The position numbers and the translations under genes were made by a program. From RGIG1681 sp045648025 (lineage in GTDB: Bacteria > Bacillota > Clostridia > Christensenellales > UBA1242), in the NCBI GenBank assembly GCA_045648025.1, contig JAZRNH010000055.1, positions 1 to 40,080 of the forward strand: 40,080 nt of DNA, given 5' to 3'. This document shows, piece by piece, positions 16,517 through 25,578 of this stretch. The notes below the pieces were generated by a model. That model saw nothing but the letters and a program-made list of their open reading frames with translations. It was not told the origin of the DNA and made no database searches. Positions within the stretch are counted from its first letter, which is position 1, and every line of letters begins with the position of its first letter.

Positions 16517-17707
16517 TTATTGTGGTTGTGCGGTTTCTACAAATGAAACCCCTTCAACATATTTTATTTCAAGAGTATAGCCAGAATAAGTTATTGTGAT
16601 TGTTGCCGCCGAATCTTCACCAGCTGTTGCAGGTTTTGTAGATTGACTTGCAATAAATGATTTTGTTTGATCATCATACAAACACATTGAACCATTAATA
16701 GCTATTGAAACCGATACTCCATCATAATCAAAATAAGTTGAATTAAAGTTTGTGTATTTTTGAAGCAATCTCAAATTATCAGAATTGATTGAATCTCCAA
16801 CACTTAAATTAAAGAGTTCATCAGTATAAATTGCTGCAAAACCAGACATTCTTCTTTCTTCAACAGTAATTGAATAATCTACAACTTGACCACCATAAGT
16901 AAATCTAAGTGTAGCAGGTCTTGTTCCTGTAAATTGAAGTGCATCAGCGGTTTGAACATAGTTTCCAGTCACATCAAGTAAGTGACTTGAATCAAGTTTA
17001 ACCCTTTCTTTTCTACCATCTGAATATTCTGCAATAATATACAAACCAGAATAATCAAAATAATCATTAATATAATATTTTGCTTCAAGTTGGTTCATTG
17101 ATATAGATTTTAAATAAACAGGTTTTTCTCTTGTAAGCATAAATGCTGTAACTGCACCACCAATAACAACCAAAACAAGCGATGCGATAAGTGCAATTTT
17201 TCTTATCTTTTTTGCATACTTATTTTGAAGACGAATTCTCTTGATGTTTTTCAAGTGCATCATATCAAATTCATCTAAATATTTACCAGTATAAGTGTAA
17301 TCATAATCATCAATGGTGAGAGTTAATTCTTTTGAACCCTTTTTATCACTATCTCCATATAATGATTTAAGTGAGTCATAGTCTTGTTGTTTCTTTTCAT
17401 CACTATCTTCGCCGCCACCAGACTCATAATCATCACCAAAGTTTTCATCAACGATTTCAATGTTTGATGATTTTAAAATTTTAGAAATTTTGTCTTTAAG
17501 AGAACCCAAGTCTTCCATTTGCTTTTTTTGACTTTCAGTAAGTTCTTTTTTTGAGCTCTTTTTATCAACACCTAAAATAAGCTTGTCATCATCAGACATA
17601 TGTTCATGAGAATTTTGTCCATCTGCTGAATTTTCAGCGGTTTCTTCATTAGAAGCATCATCAAAAACTTTTTCAACTTTTGGCTCTTTTTTCTTTTTAC
17701 CAAACAT
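16517..17707 (-). CDS. Single-pass membrane protein with two Ig-like outer domains
   Basis: A 396-residue protein of unknown role. Residues 1 to about 165 are charged and low complexity (Lys-rich start, then acidic), with no signal peptide, so they should be cytoplasmic. One membrane segment (about 175-195, IALIASLVLVVIGGAVTAFM) follows a basic stop. Outside are two repeats of about 80-90 residues that look like bacterial Ig-like (Big_3-type) domains: the first holds K-Y-Y-I-N-D-Y-F-D-Y-S-G-L and AEYSDGRKE, the second starts FNLSVGD and ends ITITYSGYTLEIKYVE. The ribosome site AGGAGG lies unusually far (11 bases) from the ATG. It has its own promoter downstream of the topoisomerase operon. 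Confidence 0.8.
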   Translation of the reverse strand: MFGKKKKEPKVEKVFDDASNEETAENSADGQNSHEHMSDDDKLILGVDKKSSKKELTESQKKQMEDLGSLKDKISKILKSSNIEIVDENFGDDYESGGGEDSDEKKQQDYDSLKSLYGDSDKKGSKELTLTIDDYDYTYTGKYLDEFDMMHLKNIKRIRLQNKYAKKIRKIALIASLVLVVIGGAVTAFMLTREKPVYLKSISMNQLEAKYYINDYFDYSGLYIIAEYSDGRKERVKLDSSHLLDVTGNYVQTADALQFTGTRPATLRFTYGGQVVDYSITVEERRMSGFAAIYTDELFNLSVGDSINSDNLRLLQKYTNFNSTYFDYDGVSVSIAINGSMCLYDDQTKSFIASQSTKPATAGEDSAATITITYSGYTLEIKYVEGVSFVETAQPQ

Positions 17708-17747
17708 AAATTAATGAAACCTCCTAATTAGAATAAATTACATTATC

Positions 17748-17776
17748 ATTATAACAAAGATAAAAATATAGGTCAA
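17748..17776 (-). promoter_or_regulatory. Sigma-A promoter of the Ig-like membrane protein gene
   Basis: TTGACC (17776-17771), a 17-base spacer and a perfect TATAAT (17753-17748), placed just after the topoisomerase terminator. The leader would be about 33 bases. Confidence 0.7.
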
Positions 17777-17798
17777 ACAAATTACAACCCGCAAAGAA

Positions 17799-17827
17799 AA
17801 AACCTAGTGCTTTTTGCACTAGGTTTT
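17799..17827 (-). terminator. Terminator of the topoisomerase operon
   Basis: A perfect 12-bp stem (17799-17810 with 17816-17827) and 5-base loop start 4 bases after the stop codon and run into a T-tract on the minus strand. Confidence 0.88.
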
Positions 17828-17831
17828 AATA

Positions 17832-20363
17832 TTAATTATTTCTTCTAATAACAGCATATTTAATTGATTTTTTCTCAACTGAAAGTGATTTTCCTCTTCC
17901 CGATCTTGTATCTTCAGATATTGTTGAAATCGAGATCGCAGCATATTCATCTTCATCTGTTTGAATCACAACATCATCTTCTTCATTTGAAATTCCAGAA
18001 CAAATAACATTTGTTCCACTAGTTGCTGCACCTTTAAGATCAAAGATTTTTACACCTTTTCTATATCTTGCAAGAATATCAATTTCAGAACTATTTACTT
18101 TTTTAGCATAAGCTGTGTTAGAAACCAAAACGACTGATTCACCGGCAACAACTTGATTTACTGAAACAATTTCATCGTCATCAGTAAGCATCATACCCTT
18201 AACACCGCCTGAAATTCTACCCTGTTCAGGAATATCAGATTTTTCAGCATTAAGTCCCATACCAAGCTTACTAATAAACAATATTGTAGTATCTGGTTTA
18301 TCAAATTCAACAGAAAGAAGTTCATCACCATCTTTAAGTTTCATTGCTTGATATGTTGCTTTTGAAATTATATATTCATTTAAAGCAGTCTTTTTAATCA
18401 TACCCTGCTTTGTGAAGAATAATAGTTTCTTATCAGTTTCTTCGGTTGGATTTTCAATAATTGCAACAGGTCTTTCATTTGAAAGTTTTCCAGAAACCAA
18501 TTTTTCAAATTCAATACCTTTTTCCTTCCATTTAGAAACAGGAAGACCGTTAACATCAATCTTAAATGCATTACCCTTGTTTGTAAACACTAACACATCT
18601 TTAGCAGTTGAAGTTTTAACAAAATTTGTATGTGCTTCAGCAAGTCTTGATTTTTCTGTCCAAATCTTGCTTGAACCAGAAATTGTTGATGGAAGCATAC
18701 TCTTCACAAATCCATTTGCAGAAAGTGAAACCACAACATTTTGATTACCTTTCGCAAGAACAGTAACCGCATCATCAAGCTTAAAGTTTTCAACAGAATT
18801 AATAATTTGTGATCGTCTAGGATCTTTAAATTTCTTTTTAATCTCAAGCATTTCACTTTTAACAATATCAAATTGCAATTTCTTTGAATTGATAATTGCA
18901 GTAAGTTTTGCAATAAGTGCTTGAATATCTTTAAGTTCTTGTTCAAGTTTATAAATTTCAAGAGATGTAAGTCTTGCAAGTCTCATATCAAGAATTGCTT
19001 GAGCTTGTCTTTCAGAAAGATCAAATCTTTCCATAAGTCTCTTTTTTGCAGTTGAAGTATCTTCAGATTTTTTAATTATTCTAACAACTTCATCAATATT
19101 TCTAACCGCAACAATAAGTCCAAGCAAAATATGTTCTCTTTCTTTTGCAATATCAAGATCATATTTTGTTCTTCTATAAACAACTTCTCTTTGATAATTA
19201 ATATAATATGAGAGAATTTGAAGAATACCCATAAGTTGAGGTCTTCCGTCTGCAATTGCAACCATATTAATACCATAAGATATTTGCATATCTGTTTCTT
19301 TGAACAATATATCAATTACTTTTTTAACATCAGTATCTTTTTTAACTCTAACAACAGCTCTAGTTCCTTGTCTGTCAGACTCATCAAGAATCTCAGTAAT
19401 ACAAGATAAATCATACTTTTTACTGTCTCTAACTTCCAAAATTCTTTGAAGAAGTTTTGCTTTATTCACTTGATAAGGAAGTTCTGTCATAACGATATTT
19501 CTTTTTTCATTAGCCTTTCCTTCAACATGAACTTTTGCTCTTAATGTGATTTTTCCTTTACCCGATTCATAAGCCTTTCTAAGTTCATCCCCAGCAACAA
19601 TATATCCACCAGTTGGAAAATCTGGACCAGGAATAATCTTCATCATTTCATCAAGCGAAATATCTGGTTTATCAATCATAGCAATTGCACCAGAGATAAC
19701 TTCACTAAGATTATGAGTTGGAATATTTGTTGCAAGACCAATCGCAATACCGTTTGCACCATTAACCAAAATATTTGGAAAACGACAAGGAAGTGTAACT
19801 GGTTCTTGAAGAGTATCATCAAAGTTAAGTGTCCAGTCAACTGTGTTTTTATCAAGATCTTTTAAAACTTCAAGAGCAAGTGGAGCCATTCTAGCTTCTG
19901 TATATCTCATCGCAGCCGCCCCATCTCCATCAATAGAACCATAGTTTCCGTGGCCATCAACAAGACACTCTCTCATATTAAAATCTTGTGCCATTCTTAC
20001 CATTGCATCATAAACTGATGTATCACCATGAGGGTGGAACTTTCCAAGACATTCACCAACAATTCTAGCACTCTTTTTATATTCTTTATCTGGAGTAATA
20101 TCAAGCTCAAAAAGTGTATATAAAATTCTTCTTTGAACAGGTTTCAAACCATCTTCAACTCTTGGAAGTGCTCTTTCTAATATAACATGCTCAGAGTATG
20201 GAATCATTGATTCACTCAAAACAACATCAATATCTTTTTGAACAACACTCTTTCCAAAGCCAGAACCATCAATTACATCATTTTTTTCTTCTTCAAGTTC
20301 TTCAACTTCTTCGATATTAATTGTTTCATCAAAATCTTCATTTTTGATTTCGTCTTTGCTCAT
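17832..20363 (-). CDS. parC: Type II topoisomerase subunit A (ParC/GyrA; topoisomerase IV-like)
   Basis: An 843-residue subunit that cuts and rejoins DNA. The catalytic Tyr is Y154 in AAMRYTEARMA. The quinolone region GKFHPHGDTSVYDAMVRMAQ has Thr (T115) at the E. coli GyrA Ser83 position and Asp (D119) at Asp87. An acidic extension of about 30 residues precedes the core. The start YSEHVILERALPRVEDGLKP with Q in KPVQRRIL is ParC-like (GyrA has H), and no canonical GyrA box (Q-R-R-G-G-K-G) is visible in the C-terminal beta-pinwheel, though a GRISGGVKGM blade motif is. The middle (ANGIAIGLATNIP, IPGPDFPTGG) is also GyrA-like, so the assignment as topoisomerase IV rather than gyrase is probable, not proven. 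It lies 17 bases after the B subunit, with AAGGGG as ribosome site. Confidence 0.93.
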   Translation of the reverse strand: MSKDEIKNEDFDETINIEEVEELEEEKNDVIDGSGFGKSVVQKDIDVVLSESMIPYSEHVILERALPRVEDGLKPVQRRILYTLFELDITPDKEYKKSARIVGECLGKFHPHGDTSVYDAMVRMAQDFNMRECLVDGHGNYGSIDGDGAAAMRYTEARMAPLALEVLKDLDKNTVDWTLNFDDTLQEPVTLPCRFPNILVNGANGIAIGLATNIPTHNLSEVISGAIAMIDKPDISLDEMMKIIPGPDFPTGGYIVAGDELRKAYESGKGKITLRAKVHVEGKANEKRNIVMTELPYQVNKAKLLQRILEVRDSKKYDLSCITEILDESDRQGTRAVVRVKKDTDVKKVIDILFKETDMQISYGINMVAIADGRPQLMGILQILSYYINYQREVVYRRTKYDLDIAKEREHILLGLIVAVRNIDEVVRIIKKSEDTSTAKKRLMERFDLSERQAQAILDMRLARLTSLEIYKLEQELKDIQALIAKLTAIINSKKLQFDIVKSEMLEIKKKFKDPRRSQIINSVENFKLDDAVTVLAKGNQNVVVSLSANGFVKSMLPSTISGSSKIWTEKSRLAEAHTNFVKTSTAKDVLVFTNKGNAFKIDVNGLPVSKWKEKGIEFEKLVSGKLSNERPVAIIENPTEETDKKLLFFTKQGMIKKTALNEYIISKATYQAMKLKDGDELLSVEFDKPDTTILFISKLGMGLNAEKSDIPEQGRISGGVKGMMLTDDDEIVSVNQVVAGESVVLVSNTAYAKKVNSSEIDILARYRKGVKIFDLKGAATSGTNVICSGISNEEDDVVIQTDEDEYAAISISTISEDTRSGRGKSLSVEKKSIKYAVIRRNN

Positions 20364-20380
20364 TGTATGCCCCTTAATAT

Positions 20381-22420
20381 TTATTTCTTTTTATTCATAA
20401 ATTCAGAAAGTGAATCCACTCTTGAGAAGTTAGAATGTTCAGCAATATATTGTTTTCTAACTTCAACATTATCACCCATCCAAGTTGAAATCATTCTTTC
20501 AGCTTCTGCAGCATCTTCAATTGTTACTTGAACCAATGTTCTTTGTGTTGGATCCATAGTAGTATCCCAAAGTTGGTCTTTATCCATTTCACCAAGACCT
20601 TTATATCTTTGAAGCTTATAACCTTTGCCAACTCTTTTGATTGCTTCAGGAAGTTCAGCATCAGAATAAACATATTCAATCTTATCTTTCTTTGCCACTC
20701 TATAAAGTGGTGGAAGTCCAATAAATACATGACCATTTGTAATAAGTGGTTTCATATATCTAAAGAAGAATGTTAACAAAATACTTCTAATATGAAAGCC
20801 GTCTTGGTCAGCATCTGCCAAAATGATAATTTTGTTATATTTAATTGAATCAACATCAAAATCTTCACCAATACCAGCACCAAGTGCAGATATAAGTGTT
20901 CTGAATTCTTCATTCATCAAAACTTGGTCAATTCTCTTTTTTTCAACATTTAAAGGCTTTCCACGAAGTGGAAGAATTGCTTGAAAGTGTCTGTCTCTTG
21001 CTTGTTTACAGCTTCCACCAGCTGAGTCACCTTCAACAATAAATATTTCGTTATTTGCATAATTTTTGCCAGTGCAAGATGCAAGTTTTCCAATCAAATT
21101 TGAGTTTTCAATAGAGTTTTTTTGTCTTGCGATTTCTTTTGCTTTTCTAGATGCTTCTCTAACTTTCGCAGCAGAAACAGCTTTTTCTAAAACCGATGAT
21201 AAAATCTTGCTGGTTTTCTTTCCAGAAAAATAATCATTAAGACCTTTGCAAACAACAGATTCAACTGCTGGTCTAGCTTGAGGATTTCCAAGTTTTGCCT
21301 TTGTCTGTCCTTCAAACTCAACAGTTTTCATTTTTACTAAAATAACAGTAGTCAAACCTTCTCTAAAGTCATCACCGACAAGTTTTTCAGATTCTTTACC
21401 CTTAAGAGAACCACTTTTTACCGCAAGATCAGAAAGTGCTCTTGTAAGTCCACTCTTAAAACCAATTTCGTGAGTTCCTCCATCTGGGGTTTGAATATTG
21501 TTAACATAAGAGAATGTGCTTTCAGAATATCCGTCAGTGTGTTGCATAGCAATTTCAACTTTAATATCATCAACTTCACCGCTAATATAAATTGGATCAG
21601 CATAAAGTGAAGTTTTTGATTCGTTGATATGTTTAACAAAATCAACAATACCACCATCATATTTAAATGAATATGATTTTGAATCTTCTTGTTTATCTGC
21701 TTCAACAATAAAGTTAATTTCAAGACCACGATTCAAAAATGCAACTTCTTCTAAGTGTTCTTTAATGGTATTTGGATTAAATTCAACAGTTTCAAAAATT
21801 CTATCATCAGGCAAAAATGTTACTTTAGTTCCAGTTGTAACAGCAGCACCATCTTGCTTTAAAGAATATTTTGGCATACCGCCCTTAACTTTACCCTTTT
21901 TGTCTTCTTTACTTTCAAATTCTTGAATATACTTTTTACCATCTCTGCAAATTTCAAGTTTAAGCCATCTTGAAAGTGCATTAACAACAGATGCACCAAC
22001 ACCATGAAGACCACCAGAATATGAATAGTTTTCATTATTAAATTTACCACCTGCATGAAGTTCAGTAAAAACAACTTCAGCCGCAGAAACTTTTTTTACA
22101 GGATGTTCAGCAACTGGAATACCTCTTCCATTATCTTCAATGGAAATTGAACCATCTTTATAAAGTGTTACATTGATTCTGGTACAATATCCATTTGCAG
22201 CTTCATCAACAGCATTATCAACAATTTCCCATACTAAGTGATGTAAACCTTTTGGTCCTGTTGTTCCAATATACATACCTGGACGAAGTCTAACCGCATC
22301 CAATCCTTCAAGGATTTGTATATCTTTTGCATCGTAAGATTTTGCTGATTTTGTTGTAGCGGTTTTTGCTGTTTTTTGTGATTGTGTTTCTTTTGATGCT
22401 TTCTTTGAAATTTCAGACAT
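20381..22420 (-). CDS. parE: Type II topoisomerase subunit B (ParE/GyrB; topoisomerase IV-like)
   Basis: A 679-residue ATPase subunit. The GHKL domain shows in GLDAVRLRPGMYIGTTG, EIVDNAVDEA, EDNGRGIPV and SGGLHGVGASVVNALS. The Toprim metal site is EGDSAGG (463-469) and DADQDG (536-541). The protein ends with the usual QRYKGLGEM and EHSNF region. RYMKPLITNGHVFIGLPPLYRV is closer to ParE than GyrB. About 45 Ser/Thr/Lys-rich residues precede the domain. The ATG at 22420 was chosen because AGGAGG stands before it; the frame is open further upstream only through the promoter. It is the first gene of an operon with the A subunit, away from any visible dnaA or recF. Confidence 0.94.
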   Translation of the reverse strand: MSEISKKASKETQSQKTAKTATTKSAKSYDAKDIQILEGLDAVRLRPGMYIGTTGPKGLHHLVWEIVDNAVDEAANGYCTRINVTLYKDGSISIEDNGRGIPVAEHPVKKVSAAEVVFTELHAGGKFNNENYSYSGGLHGVGASVVNALSRWLKLEICRDGKKYIQEFESKEDKKGKVKGGMPKYSLKQDGAAVTTGTKVTFLPDDRIFETVEFNPNTIKEHLEEVAFLNRGLEINFIVEADKQEDSKSYSFKYDGGIVDFVKHINESKTSLYADPIYISGEVDDIKVEIAMQHTDGYSESTFSYVNNIQTPDGGTHEIGFKSGLTRALSDLAVKSGSLKGKESEKLVGDDFREGLTTVILVKMKTVEFEGQTKAKLGNPQARPAVESVVCKGLNDYFSGKKTSKILSSVLEKAVSAAKVREASRKAKEIARQKNSIENSNLIGKLASCTGKNYANNEIFIVEGDSAGGSCKQARDRHFQAILPLRGKPLNVEKKRIDQVLMNEEFRTLISALGAGIGEDFDVDSIKYNKIIILADADQDGFHIRSILLTFFFRYMKPLITNGHVFIGLPPLYRVAKKDKIEYVYSDAELPEAIKRVGKGYKLQRYKGLGEMDKDQLWDTTMDPTQRTLVQVTIEDAAEAERMISTWMGDNVEVRKQYIAEHSNFSRVDSLSEFMNKKK

Positions 22421-22447
22421 TATATGCCTCCTAGTTAATATAAGCCA

Positions 22448-22477
22448 ATTATAGCAAACAAAATATTTTTTTTGCAA
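22448..22477 (-). promoter_or_regulatory. Promoter of the topoisomerase operon
   Basis: TTGCAA (22477-22472), an 18-base spacer and a perfect TATAAT (22453-22448). The start point near 22441 leaves a leader of about 20 bases. Confidence 0.65.
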
Positions 22478-22539
22478 ACAAAAAGCTTTAAAATTGTATA
22501 AATATCATTATATTTTGGCGATTTTGCCATAAAAAAACA

Positions 22540-22567
22540 AAAAGTAAGATATTAAAATCTTACTTTT
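22540..22567 (-). terminator. Terminator of the 22560-23807 gene
   Basis: An 11-bp stem (22540-22550 with 22557-22567) with a 6-base loop, followed on the minus strand by a T-tract broken by one G. The stop codon of the gene is inside the 5' arm. Confidence 0.85.
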
Positions 22568-23807
22568 GATTTAAAACAACCGCTGTTGTTAATTTACTTT
22601 TTATTGGTTTAATTTTTATTTTTTCAGAATCTGATGAAATAAGTCTAATTGATCCATCTTCTTCAAATGTGATAAATGAGTCAACTGCTCTATTTGTATT
22701 TTGCATAAACTTATCATCTGACACGGTCATAAATCTAACTTGATTTTTTGTCACATTAAACACATATGCGGCTGAATCTTTTTTATAATTTTTACTATCA
22801 ACATCAGGCACTGATTTAAATAATGAAAATCCATCAGCAGAAGCAATAATAATTGCACCACTAACTTTTTCTTCTCCATCAAACACATCAACAGACATAT
22901 AACCTTCTGATTTTACAACAACCAAATTATAATCTTTTCCTTCAATATTAACACTAATAATCTGTTTCTTTTGTGTGTCACCTTCAACTGAAAATGTAGT
23001 TGACTCAATTTTATCAATAATCGCTGAATTTGAAACTTTTACAGTATCGTAATTATATAATGTTTTGTTCGCCAAATAAATCAAATCATGAACTGGCAAA
23101 AACTTATCATCTCCATTATAATTTTTTAAACTTTCATAAAAATTGATAAACATTATATCAGTAGCAAAAGCTGAAATAGTTGACAAATCAACATCTTTAT
23201 TTTTCATTGCAGCTGAAAGCAAAGTTAAAAAATTAAAAAATTCTATTGAATCATTTTTAAAATCAATTGCTGATATATCTCCAATCTTAGGTGGTGTTGT
23301 TTTAGCATACATATTTTTTGTTGCCAAACACTCATCACTGGTATATCTATATTCTTCAACATACACATAAGAATCACTCATAACTGAAGCATCTTTTTTG
23401 TATGTAGTGAGAGATATCGGATTGTTTGAAATTTCAACTGAATAAACATCGGTATAATCGTTTGCCATGGTTTTTACAATGGCATAAGGCTTTTCTTCAT
23501 CACCCATAAAGAAAAATAAATTTGGTTTTCCTTTAGATAAAAACCCTTTAATTGAAATTGGCATTTGGTCTGATATATCAAATCTATTATCATAATCAGA
23601 AAATTTCATATTATGATTATTTTGCTTCATAACAATAAGATCATCAAGAGCTGAAATAAGTTTTTTATAATCACAATCGAAAAATTGAATAATTGTTGAA
23701 ATTATTGAATTTGTCATCTTGCTAGAATCATAATTTCTGTCAACATCTTTTAAATATAAATCAAGCTTTTCTGAAATAATTTGCAAATATTCTTGTTCGG
23801 TTTTCAA
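22560..23807 (-). CDS. Protein of unknown function (415 residues)
   Basis: I do not recognise this protein. It has no signal peptide or membrane segment and should be cytoplasmic. The N-terminal 60 residues look helical. The middle is mixed (VYVEEYRYTSDE, a helical stretch at about 190-250), and the last 140 residues alternate beta-strand-like segments (ISVNIEGKDYNLVVVKS, YMSVDVFDGEEKVSGAIII). The start is a TTG at 23807 with a strong ribosome site (GGAGG) close before it. It lies downstream of the metalloprotease gene but behind that gene's terminator, and has its own promoter placed inside the terminator hairpin. The proteins may be linked in function; nothing in the sequence proves it. Confidence 0.75.
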   Translation of the reverse strand: MKTEQEYLQIISEKLDLYLKDVDRNYDSSKMTNSIISTIIQFFDCDYKKLISALDDLIVMKQNNHNMKFSDYDNRFDISDQMPISIKGFLSKGKPNLFFFMGDEEKPYAIVKTMANDYTDVYSVEISNNPISLTTYKKDASVMSDSYVYVEEYRYTSDECLATKNMYAKTTPPKIGDISAIDFKNDSIEFFNFLTLLSAAMKNKDVDLSTISAFATDIMFINFYESLKNYNGDDKFLPVHDLIYLANKTLYNYDTVKVSNSAIIDKIESTTFSVEGDTQKKQIISVNIEGKDYNLVVVKSEGYMSVDVFDGEEKVSGAIIIASADGFSLFKSVPDVDSKNYKKDSAAYVFNVTKNQVRFMTVSDDKFMQNTNRAVDSFITFEEDGSIRLISSDSEKIKIKPIKSKLTTAVVLNQK

Positions 23808-23829
23808 AATTTACCTCCACATCTCTTAA

Positions 23830-23869
23830 AAAAATCCACCAATATTATAACTATCTTTGGTGGATTTTT
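23830..23869 (-). terminator. Terminator of the metalloprotease gene, with a promoter in its loop
   Basis: A perfect 13-bp stem (23830-23842 with 23857-23869) and 14-base loop, starting 9 bases after the stop codon; on the minus strand the stem's 3' arm ends in a T-tract of seven. The loop holds the -10 box of the next gene. Confidence 0.85.
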
Positions 23870-23872
23870 CAA
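23844..23872 (-). promoter_or_regulatory. Sigma-A promoter nested in the terminator hairpin
   Basis: TTGAAA (23872-23867), a 17-base spacer and a perfect TATAAT (23849-23844). The -10 lies in the hairpin loop, the 5' arm is in the spacer and the start point (near 23837) is in the 3' arm. It would drive the gene starting at 23807 with a leader of about 30 bases. Confidence 0.65.
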
Positions 23873-23878
23873 TAGGTT

Positions 23879-25558
23879 TTATAAAGATTGTTCTTCTAAT
23901 TCATCTTGTGCTTCTTGTTGTCTTCTAGCTTCTTCTAATTGTCTTCTTTGTTCAGTTGCAGCAAGAATTTCTTGAGCTTGTTTAACAGAATTAATTTCTT
24001 GTTCAATAGAAATTGAATTTGAATTTTCTGATAAATAACTAATTCTTTCATTTATAAGTTTATAAGCTTTTGTTCCTGGTTGAATTTTTCCAGAATCAAC
24101 AAGAGCTTGAAATTTTGCAGAAAATTCCGGCAATTTTGTTGATAAAGATTGAATCATATTAACAGTTTTATTTTGATATGCAACATATTTTGCAACACTG
24201 GCAGCCATTTCTTGTTTAATTTTTGGATCTTTGCCACCAACTTTATTCATGAACATCAATGCTGAAAGTTCACCAATTCTACCATGTCTTTCATTTGGGT
24301 TAATATGATAACAATAACTTTTTAATTCAACCAAAAGTTCTTTGCCTTCTTCTGGACCATCATAAGCGGAAATGTTTTCACTAATTGTGTTAAGCAAACC
24401 TCCGCCTCTTTTGTTGAAGTTTCCTTCAGATTTATTTTTTGATGAATCAACAGCATGAGTAAGTTCATGTGAAAGTGTCATAGCAAGTTCAGTATAACTT
24501 CCCATTTTTTGAAGTTTATTTAAGTTGATGTTAATTCTAGGTCTCTTTCCATCATGGAAAGTTCCAAGAGCACCTTTTGCATTAAATGTAACTTCAATGT
24601 CATTAACATTGTTTGAACTTAAGAAATTATGAACATAAAATTCACAAAATTCTTCAACAGCTTTTCCTGTTAAAACTTTAGTTTCTCCATTAATTGCTTC
24701 AAACTTATCTGCAAGTTCAGGACCACTTTCACAAAGAGCTGCAGCTTGTTGTTCATAATTAAGTGCAACAATTTCTTTTGATGGATCCAATGCAATTTGA
24801 GCTGCTTTATTTCTAATATTAGAAATTCTGGCATCTCTTGCCTTTCCTAAAAATTGATCAACTTTTGCTTCTGCAAGTTCACCAACATCAAGTTCTTCAA
24901 TATCAAAAAATTGTTCAGCAATTTTTACAAGATCATCGGTTTCCATATCTGCAACAATTTGCTTTGCAACAAACTCAGCGATAGGACCAAATTTATCAAA
25001 ATTATCAGCATAAATATTAGCCAAATAATCTTTCAAATATGCTGAAATAAAGTCTTTTGCTTTTGACAATGACTTGGTTCTTTTAAGTCTATCTTCTGCT
25101 TCTTTTGATTCTTCATCAACAGCAGGTTCTTGAAGTTCTTGTTCAATTTCTTGTTCAGTTTTATCATTAACCTTTGCTGCTGCAGTAATCAATGATTTTG
25201 TAACCATTGCAGCAACTTCAAGACCAGGTAACCTTGTTATAGTTTTTATATTAATTGACATAGAAAAACTATTTTGTGCATCAACAAAAGAAACCTTTCC
25301 TGATAAATTTGAATCATTAAAATTGATATTTTTAAAAGTTTTAAACTTTGTTCCAATTTTTGCATTAACCTTATTTGCGGTCGCTTCAACAATCTTAATT
25401 AAATTTTTAAGTTTATCAGGCATAGCAGCTTTTGCATCTGCTTCATTTCCAGAATGAATCGATTTTGCAGCAGCTTCCATTTCTGCCGACGAATAATCAT
25501 AACCTATCGGCTCACTAGAATCATACTTTTCAATTAATTGAACAAAATTTTCTGCCAT
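23879..25558 (-). CDS. Putative zinc metallopeptidase (HExxH) of unknown family
   Basis: A 559-residue protein with a zincin motif, TLSHELTHAVDSSKNK, where H364-E365-x-x-H368 would bind zinc. A likely third ligand is E423 in YHINPNERHGRIGE, since N-P-x-E motifs follow HExxH in several zincin families; E430 is an alternative. The region before it (about 320-360, IEVTFNAKGALGTFHDGKRPRININL) reads like the beta strands that lead into a zincin helix. The N-terminal 300 residues are mostly helical and Ala/Lys/Glu-rich, and the C-terminus is a Gln/Glu/Arg coiled coil. There is no signal peptide, so it should act in the cytoplasm. It has a perfect-consensus promoter and a good ribosome site (GTGAGGT). 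I cannot name its family or substrate. Confidence 0.75.
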   Translation of the reverse strand: MAENFVQLIEKYDSSEPIGYDYSSAEMEAAAKSIHSGNEADAKAAMPDKLKNLIKIVEATANKVNAKIGTKFKTFKNINFNDSNLSGKVSFVDAQNSFSMSINIKTITRLPGLEVAAMVTKSLITAAAKVNDKTEQEIEQELQEPAVDEESKEAEDRLKRTKSLSKAKDFISAYLKDYLANIYADNFDKFGPIAEFVAKQIVADMETDDLVKIAEQFFDIEELDVGELAEAKVDQFLGKARDARISNIRNKAAQIALDPSKEIVALNYEQQAAALCESGPELADKFEAINGETKVLTGKAVEEFCEFYVHNFLSSNNVNDIEVTFNAKGALGTFHDGKRPRININLNKLQKMGSYTELAMTLSHELTHAVDSSKNKSEGNFNKRGGGLLNTISENISAYDGPEEGKELLVELKSYCYHINPNERHGRIGELSALMFMNKVGGKDPKIKQEMAASVAKYVAYQNKTVNMIQSLSTKLPEFSAKFQALVDSGKIQPGTKAYKLINERISYLSENSNSISIEQEINSVKQAQEILAATEQRRQLEEARRQQEAQDELEEQSL

Positions 25559-25578
25559 AATATAACCTCACTAGATTA

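Noticed and set aside
22421..22477. N-terminal extension of the topoisomerase B subunit to 22477
   Set aside because: It runs through the promoter and ribosome site of the gene; AGGAGG before 22420 fixes the start.
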